Below are positions 9,430 to 14,521 of a stretch of DNA of 14,521 nucleotides, piece after piece; the first letter of the stretch is position 1, and every line of letters starts with the position of its first letter. Source of the DNA: Ephemerocybe angulata (Eukaryota > Basidiomycota > Agaricomycetes > Agaricales > Psathyrellaceae); NCBI GenBank assembly GCA_013368325.1, contig JAACJK010000270.1:1-14521 (forward strand), written 5' to 3'. Under the pieces are notes generated by a model, which saw only the letters and a list, made by a program, of their open reading frames with translations, was not told where the DNA came from and made no database searches. Position numbers and translations under genes: made by a program.

Positions 9430-11393
9430 GCTGGGAGGATGTGAGTTGGTTCTGCATCCTCCTCAGCGAGTGGCATTCCCCCTTCACTTCAAGCCTATTT
9501 GCCATTTCACTATTCCACTTCTTTTATTTCGACGTCCCCTTTATATTGTTTTACTATCTACTCTGTCGCTCTACTCTATTCTACGTGCTCGTCGTTGCCT
9601 TCCAACGACGAGCTCGAGCCTCTCCCATTCCCGCTTTGATCAATCCATTTCAGACCCCGCGCCACATATATACCCCCGGCTCGCTTCTCCGTCTTGCCAC
9701 GTCCCCCATCTTCCTCGATTTCCCCGCGGCTGCTCGTCGTCGAGCCCGTCGTCGAGGTATGGTTTTATGCATCCTGCTCACCGTCTACATCGTCCTCACC
9801 CATTCTCCAGACCGTTTTGCTCGCCGTCGTGCAGTGTCTAACCCGAGGTCAGTGTATCCTTGAATGCATGTGCGACGTTGTTACTCACCTTGGCTTCGTT
9901 TGTGGCAGCCCGGGTCCGCAATGCCCAAGGTGAATTATCTTACTCACCCTCGTCCACATTGAGCTCACCCTCTCCCTCACTGTTTAGAGCCTCCAACGCC
10001 GTGCCCGCTCATCGTCAAAGCAGTGAGCTCACACCACTTCACTCGTTGACATGTCTAACCTCATTCTGTCCCCTCAGCCGTCCGCCAGCAATACCGGAAA
10101 GCTCTCGATGTGAGCTTACAATTTCCCCAGATTCGAGGTCGTCGCTGACTCCCATTTCTCCAGCCGCCGTCCTTCACAGGCTACGTCCGGTCACCCATCG
10201 TCGACATACGCACTCACACACGCGCCGTCGTCGAAAACCTCACCACACCTGGATCCGTCGCAAACTCACACCGGCTCTCCCCCGTCGTCGACATACGCAC
10301 TCACGGTCGTCATCGAGCCCTGGACGTCGTCGTAATCTCCGCAACGCCCGGACCTGCCTGGTCACAACACACGGTATGCTCGTCAAAAAGGCAAGTCTAT
10401 TCGTGTAATGTCAATACATTGGTTCTGATTACTGACATACCTTCGCAGTGACCGTCCTACCTATCCGACGCAGACTTCCTCGAAGCATAACCCTCACCCA
10501 GCCGTTGTGTTGTCCACGATGTCCTTGACGTATCTAGGCTACGTCGAGGTAAGTGACAGTGCTTTGTGGTAGTGGCAGCGCACTCACCGATCGTTGCTGC
10601 AGTCGTACGTTGAGGGCGCGAGCGTCGCGTACTGGGGTCCTAGACTCGTGACCAGTGCCGCTCTATGAGGCCGCAGGCGAAACCTACTGGGTCCGTCTTC
10701 TGGAGGCTGTGGTCATCGGTCAGTGAGTTGGTCTGTCACTGCCAGTGTCAGGTCTACGGCGCGTACTCACCTAGTTTTGCTCTAGCCCTATGCGAGCGCA
10801 GCCACCATCGCGGTTCACAGGCTTAGGTCGAATCCGGGGTTCGCTTCGGAAGTTTCTGGGATCGTCGGGAAGTCGCTCGCAGGGTCAGTGTGGACCCGGA
10901 TTCGCTAGAGCGCGACTCGGGGAGCCGATGGCCATATTCGAGCGGGAGGTGGAGGCATGTGCGAAGGCGTAAGGACTCCTGGAGTTTGGGGTTGCAAGTG
11001 AGTAAGTCGGCTTCAAATTCTGGCCTATATACTCACCTGTTTTCGCCCCAGAACCATGTCAGCGCAGCAACCATTGTGCTCAACCTCCACCTGACCGTTC
11101 GGGGCTTGCCTTTGCGAGCTTAGCTTGAGAGGGGATGTTCCGGGGATTTCTAGTGCTTCTTGGTGAGTCATTTCATCGGAGATTTAGCTCAGGGGGCGGG
11201 TACTCACCTGGATTCGGTAGAGAGTGATCCAAAGGGCCAAGCCGAAGGCGTAGAGGCGGAGGCGAGTGTGTCGTGACGGCCACCAGGCGTGGTGAAGTGA
11301 GCACAACGTGCGCCATCCCCGAGTGCGTTGGTGAGTCGTTTATGTCCTGGGAGATGATGTGCGTGCTCATCTGGAATCGCTAGGACGACGTGT
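9430..11393 (+). other. Intron-dense, coding-poor transcription-unit-like region
   Basis: Eleven successive GT/AG intron-like segments can be drawn, all plus strand: 9757-9810, 9848-9908, 9930-9987, 10023-10077, 10110-10163, 10374-10448, 10549-10602, 10719-10785, 10998-11051, 11163-11220 and 11331-11393 (54-75 nt). Most have GTGAGT/GTCAGT/GTAAGT donors and five of them share TACTCACC or CACTCACC before the acceptor. The first four internal exons are 21-37 nt; later ones are about 100-116 or 210-212 nt, suggesting amplified units. Joining exons 9811 to 10373 keeps two frames open, one ending TAA at 10333-10335 and one ending at the next exon's first codon, but later exons carry stops in all frames. 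The first 32 nt of exons 10786 and 11052 match at about 22 positions. I recognise no protein. It could be a decayed multi-exon gene, a spliced non-coding RNA, or a real gene obscured by indels. Confidence 0.45.
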
Positions 11394-12170
11394 TGGCGGA
11401 GTGTTGCGACGATGCTTGGATCGAGGGAAGTTCGATGGCGTTGAATCCCTTACGCTCGCTGATGCTGCTTCGGTCACCGCTTGTTTGGTCGTCGTCGCAG
11501 GCTGCGCCCTCGATTGGGGCCATGTGGGGCGTAGTGCGTGTTTTCGCTTCGACTTGTCCGGTACGTGCTGACCTGTATTTGCCAGGTCTCCGTCGAAGTG
11601 TGGCGCCTCTGCGTGGGTGCTTGGTGAAGTAAATACGGCGCGCCCGGCGAATTGGCGGTGCGAGTGTGGGGAGGTGTCCGTCAACGGGTGTCCTTGGAAG
11701 GCTGACGTGGTCTGATATCGGTAGTGAGTGGCCATACTTGGCCGCTCAGGACGCCGTTGAGGCCCCGACTTGCTCGTATTCCTGCACGGTCGGTGTGAAA
11801 GCAGTCCTGGGTTGTCGTCGATTGTAGTTGGCTGTGAGAGGCTTGTGCGCAATCTGGAATAAATGCGGCGGGGGGCGTAGACTTGGTTGGCAGGAAGAGA
11901 TGTAGCTTGGGACGTCGTAGTGTAGACTTGAAGCGTAGATTTGTATCGCATGGATTGATTGAAATGAACGCTGGAGGGGGTCGAGACGCGCCTCTGAGAG
12001 TGAAAGCAAAGGCGCGGATGGGTGAGCATTGGAGAGGAACGTCGGGCAACGTTCCCACGTTTCGACGCCTGAACGACGTCGATCGGGCCTTGTGCATGCG
12101 CTGAGCGTCCGTTGCGGCGAGGGGAGCAGAGGGCAATCAGAGGGCAATCATGCGCATGCAGGTGCGTCGA
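11394..12170. other. Stretch without a recognisable gene upstream of U1A-like copy B
   Basis: No conserved protein is seen. A 308-codon open frame lies on the minus strand (11367-12293), but it starts only at GTG, is Ser/Thr/Arg/Pro-rich low-complexity, and runs into the promoter and 5' flank of copy B, so I do not call it. The GTGAGT...TACTCACC pattern of the preceding unit ends near 11393. Confidence 0.5.
12128..12149. repeat. Perfect 11-bp tandem repeat
   Basis: AGAGGGCAATC is present twice in tandem about 20 bp before the left end of duplicated segment B. It may mark the neighbourhood of the duplication breakpoint. It is not present upstream of copy A. Confidence 0.55.
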
Positions 12171-12330
12171 GCCAGTGCCGAGACGCCCACGGCTTCCAAA
12201 ACAATTTAGGACAAGCAAAATGTACAGCCACTCGCTGCAAGCTGCAAGCTGCAACAGTCCATCTACCAGTACTTCTAGATCTCCATCCTGCACATTCCAG
12301 GCGTTTCCTTTTCATCTTCATATCACGAAT

Positions 12331-13426
12331 ATGGCCGAAGTACAAGCACCTACAACGTCGGAGGACAATGCTATGCAAGGAGTTGTCACCGCAGCGCCAA
12401 CACTCGCCCAACCCGCACCAGTGCTCGCAGCCGCAACGGTAGAAGGCGTAGGCCCAGTAGTAGCCGAAGGAGCAACACCCGACGAATACTCTTGCGAAAC
12501 GCTCTACATTCAAAACCTGAACGAAAAGATCAAGCCGGACGGTATGCATTTTGAATCTAGGGCCAATTAAATGAACTGATGGATTATGGTCGCCTTTAGT
12601 GATGAAAGCCTCACTACGCGGATTGTTCAAGACATACGGCGAGGTACTCGATGTTGTGGCGCATAAGAATCTGAGGATGCGGGGGCAAGCGTTTGTGTCG
12701 TTCGAGAATCCGGATGTCGCGAAGAAAGCGATGAAGGAGGTGCAGAGATTCCCGCTTTACTCGAAACCTATGGTGCATGGCTATCCGATCTGAAGTTGAA
12801 GTACGTTCTAATGATTCTTCAGCAAATCTCATTTGCACGGTCACGATCAGACGCGGTGGTGCAGAAGAAGGATCCCAACAACTTTGACGACCACAAAACC
12901 AAGCGACAGGAGCACAAGAGTCCGCCTTTTCCCAGCCCCCGACCCCCCATACTCACATCTTCCACGCAGAGGCAACGCGATACACAACCCCTGAAAGCCA
13001 AGTTCCGCGCCAAACGTCTGGCAGCCGAAAGTCGTCCCTCCCCGCATCTCCCCAGCGTCTACTAATCTGCACCCACAGTCGACGGCGGAGCTGCCCTTCC
13101 CACTGCCAAGCGGCCAGCCGTCCAGATGCCGGACGAGTACCTCCCCCCGAACAAGATTCTTTTCTTGCAAAACCTGCCCGAGTCGGTCACGAAGGACCAG
13201 CTCAACGCCCTCTTCTCCCAGTACCCAACTGTACGAAGTCCGTCTCATCCCGACGAAGAAAGACATTGCGTTCGTGGAATTCTTGGACGAGGGGAGTGCG
13301 GGTGTCGCCAAGGATGCGCTGCACAATTACAAGTTGGACGGAGAGAACAAGATCAAGGTGCGTTTGCCTTTCGCGTTACGAGCCGTGTTTCTGACCCTCC
13401 CGCAGATTACGTTCGCAAGAAAATAG
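12331..13426 (+). CDS. U1 snRNP A / U2B''-like two-RRM spliceosomal protein, copy B (frame disrupted)
   Basis: Paralog (or second allele) of the gene at 3315-4435, with identical exon-intron organisation: 12331-12541, 12600-12772, 12823-12919, 12970-13030, 13079-13357, 13406-13426 (TAG). Exon 1 is intact here and reads through TPDEYSCETLYIQNLNEKIK into RRM1, so RNP2 (LYIQNL) and RNP1 (RGQAFVSF) are both in frame. Exon 3 is identical to copy A. Two nucleotides are missing near 12988 in the linker before KAKFRAKRLAAE, and two near 13227 inside RRM2, at the residues that read QYPNLYEVRL in copy A. RRM2 as sequenced is therefore split between frames, although RNP2 (ILFLQNL) and RNP1 (KDIAFVEF) are both readable. 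Corrected length is about 281 residues, one more than copy A. Between them the copies preserve every part of the ancestral frame, so the parent gene was certainly functional; whether B is functional depends on the indels being artefacts. Confidence 0.88.
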
Positions 13427-13503
13427 AAGATCTTTCCCTCTATCCTCCTCCCTTTCTTTTATCCTTTTCTGTATCTCGGTGTACTCTTAATGTTCGTGTA
13501 AGT

Positions 13504-13509
13504 AATAAA
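13504..13509 (+). terminator. Poly(A) signal of U1A-like copy B
   Basis: AATAAA lies 78 nt after the stop codon of copy B, inside a TAATAAAACT stretch. The matching place in copy A (about 4495) lacks it: the sequence goes directly from GCGTAAG to GCTTGTGAC. The two genes may therefore end their transcripts differently. Confidence 0.5.
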
Positions 13510-13587
13510 ACTTGTGACTTATCGGTTTCATATTAGGTTCTCCAACGAAAACCTCAAGGCCAACTCGATTCCCGTCCCCGGCAGATC

Positions 13588-13754
13588 CGAGAAGTCTGGT
13601 CATGTCACTCGCGGTGCCCCTTTGGCTGTTTATGAAGGCCCGGATTGTTTCTCTGCGTCGGCCTTTGTCGAAGCCAAGGGATCTGGAGAACGTTTTCAAA
13701 GACGACATACAAATGGTTCACTGCTTGATGGCCGCCAAGGGAGCGGGATTATAA
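13588..13754 (+). other. Ambiguous short open stretch, possible exon
   Basis: One plus frame from about 13588, with an ATG at 13602, reads about 50 residues (MSLAVPLWLFMKARIVSLRR at its start, then KPRDLENVFKDDIQMVH) before TAA at 13752-13754. It looks protein-like, with a hydrophobic start and a charged end, but I recognise no family. The opposite strand is also open here (ATG at 13708 leftwards to 13487) and looks equally protein-like. At most one can be real, and neither has visible splice or promoter support. Confidence 0.15.
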
Positions 13755-14521
13755 CATCTATTAAGCGCTACTTATCGATGCTTGTCCTCACTCAGACGTG
13801 GTCCCAATGTGAAGCAACTCTTGCGCTTCCCCATTCTGGGCGTACACCCTAAGTCAACGGAGTTACAACATCTGCCTTCGGTCGTCAAGTAACACACGTT
13901 CTTTGTTCTCGAAAACAGGAACTTGAAGGACCTGGGTTGGGCTGAGCCTGTCGCGAAGTGACACAACTGTATGATCCCATCATCGCTTTCAGGCTCGTTC
14001 ATCCGACTGACACCACTATTCTAGTTCACTGCGTAATCATATAAATAAACACCTCCCTACAAGGGGTGCGAAGTGCTCTGAAGTGCTTGATCCATGACAG
14101 ATAGAAGTACACAGTTATGGGACGAACACCTCTAGTCTTTCCAGAGCAGCCGGTTGCTATCAGTGGCCTCAGGTGGTAGCTCTATTACCAGTTGCGACCG
14201 CCTGATCATCAGACATTAGACAATGGCGGCTCAAATCTCAAGACTCGATGAATAGCTGCTGCTCATGTGGTTCTGACTTGTTAAGGAGTGGCAAGATTCC
14301 GTCTCTTCCTTGAGTGTGTAAGTTTCGAGAACCATTCGTATACATTGATCGGTTAACTTAGGATTGTTTCACCCTACTTAGTTCTCACTCGTGCCTTCTA
14401 TATTCACACATCACGCAGGAAGTGTCGATCCGCAGACACATGTCACGCAATTCCGAGCCCGAGGTTAACATACGCTGTCCACGACATCGTTATCCTGTTT
14501 CAAATTTTAGCGCTTAGCGCC
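13755..14521. other. Terminal stretch with nothing recognisable
   Basis: Both strands are closed by frequent stops. I found no conserved protein, tRNA, rRNA, repeat array or mobile-element end. The 14040-14050 region contains ATATAAATAAA, which could be a TATA-like or poly(A)-like element but has no gene to belong to. Confidence 0.5.

Larger units (their letters stand above)
12171..13545 (+). repeat. Segmental duplication, copy B
   Basis: Direct-orientation partner of 3163-4535. The left boundary is near CCGAGACGCC (about 12177), the right boundary near TTAGGTTCTCC (about 13540). Compared with copy A it lacks the expanded CAAGCTG block in the promoter, has a shorter intron 2 (50 versus 83 nt), and has extra T-rich sequence plus AATAAA in the 3' UTR. 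Confidence 0.9.

Noticed and set aside
9387..9430. Short stretch reading KLGVVGVGDLGYK, resembling a Rossmann GxGxxG nucleotide-binding start
   Set aside because: It starts at GTG with a stop just upstream (9372-9374), no Rossmann-type continuation follows, and a TATA box overlaps it. The resemblance is too short to support.
11183..11196. TTTAGCTCAGGGGG, resembling a tRNA A-box
   Set aside because: No B-box (GGTTCGANTCC-like) follows at a suitable distance and no cloverleaf can be folded; it sits inside a predicted intron.
11367..12293. 308-codon open frame on the minus strand
   Set aside because: It begins only at GTG with no early ATG, is low-complexity Ser/Thr/Arg/Pro, has no motif, and runs into the 5' flank of U1A-like copy B. 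Probably a chance open frame in GC-rich sequence.

Overview
The window reads as a basidiomycete fungal (probably Agaricomycete) chromosome. The recognisable genes are cut by many introns of about 45-80 nt with GTNNGT-type donors, CTNAC branch points and (C/T)AG acceptors. Their proteins are typical eukaryotic core proteins. There is no bacterial operon structure, no Shine-Dalgarno spacing and no recognisable transposase or reverse transcriptase.

Layout: (1) 167-2632, minus strand, is a nine-exon malic enzyme gene, including a 9-nt microexon. (2) 2633-3314 is a shared divergent intergenic/promoter region. (3) 3315-4435, plus strand, is a six-exon gene for a two-RRM spliceosomal protein of the U1A/U2B''/SNF family (copy A). 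(4) 4440-12170 is about 7.7 kb of gene-poor sequence. It holds a GC-rich hairpin with short ACTGACTAC repeats (4593-4800), a degenerate exon-intron repeat array with a 20-30 bp conserved core (5595-7120), a possible small spliced gene (6908-7523), an AT-richer empty stretch (7613-9420), and a TATA-led, intron-dense, coding-poor unit (9423-11393). (5) 12331-13426, plus strand, is a second complete copy of the U1A-like gene (copy B), in the same orientation about 9.0 kb from the first, with all five intron positions conserved. (6) 13430-14521 holds a 3' UTR with a poly(A) signal, an ambiguous short open stretch, and otherwise nothing recognisable.

All three conserved genes carry single- or double-base indels that break the frame (six in malic enzyme, several in each U1A copy). 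Protein similarity, splice sites and catalytic residues remain intact between the breaks, and I saw no nonsense substitutions within the recovered frames. This fits uncorrected sequencing/assembly indels at least as well as recent pseudogenisation, and it limits how far any uncharacterised ORF here can be trusted.

The malic enzyme feeds central carbon metabolism (malate to pyruvate). The U1A-like protein acts in pre-mRNA splicing. They share a divergent promoter region but no pathway. The least explained parts are the two intron-patterned, coding-poor blocks between the U1A copies and the mosaic similarity between those copies.
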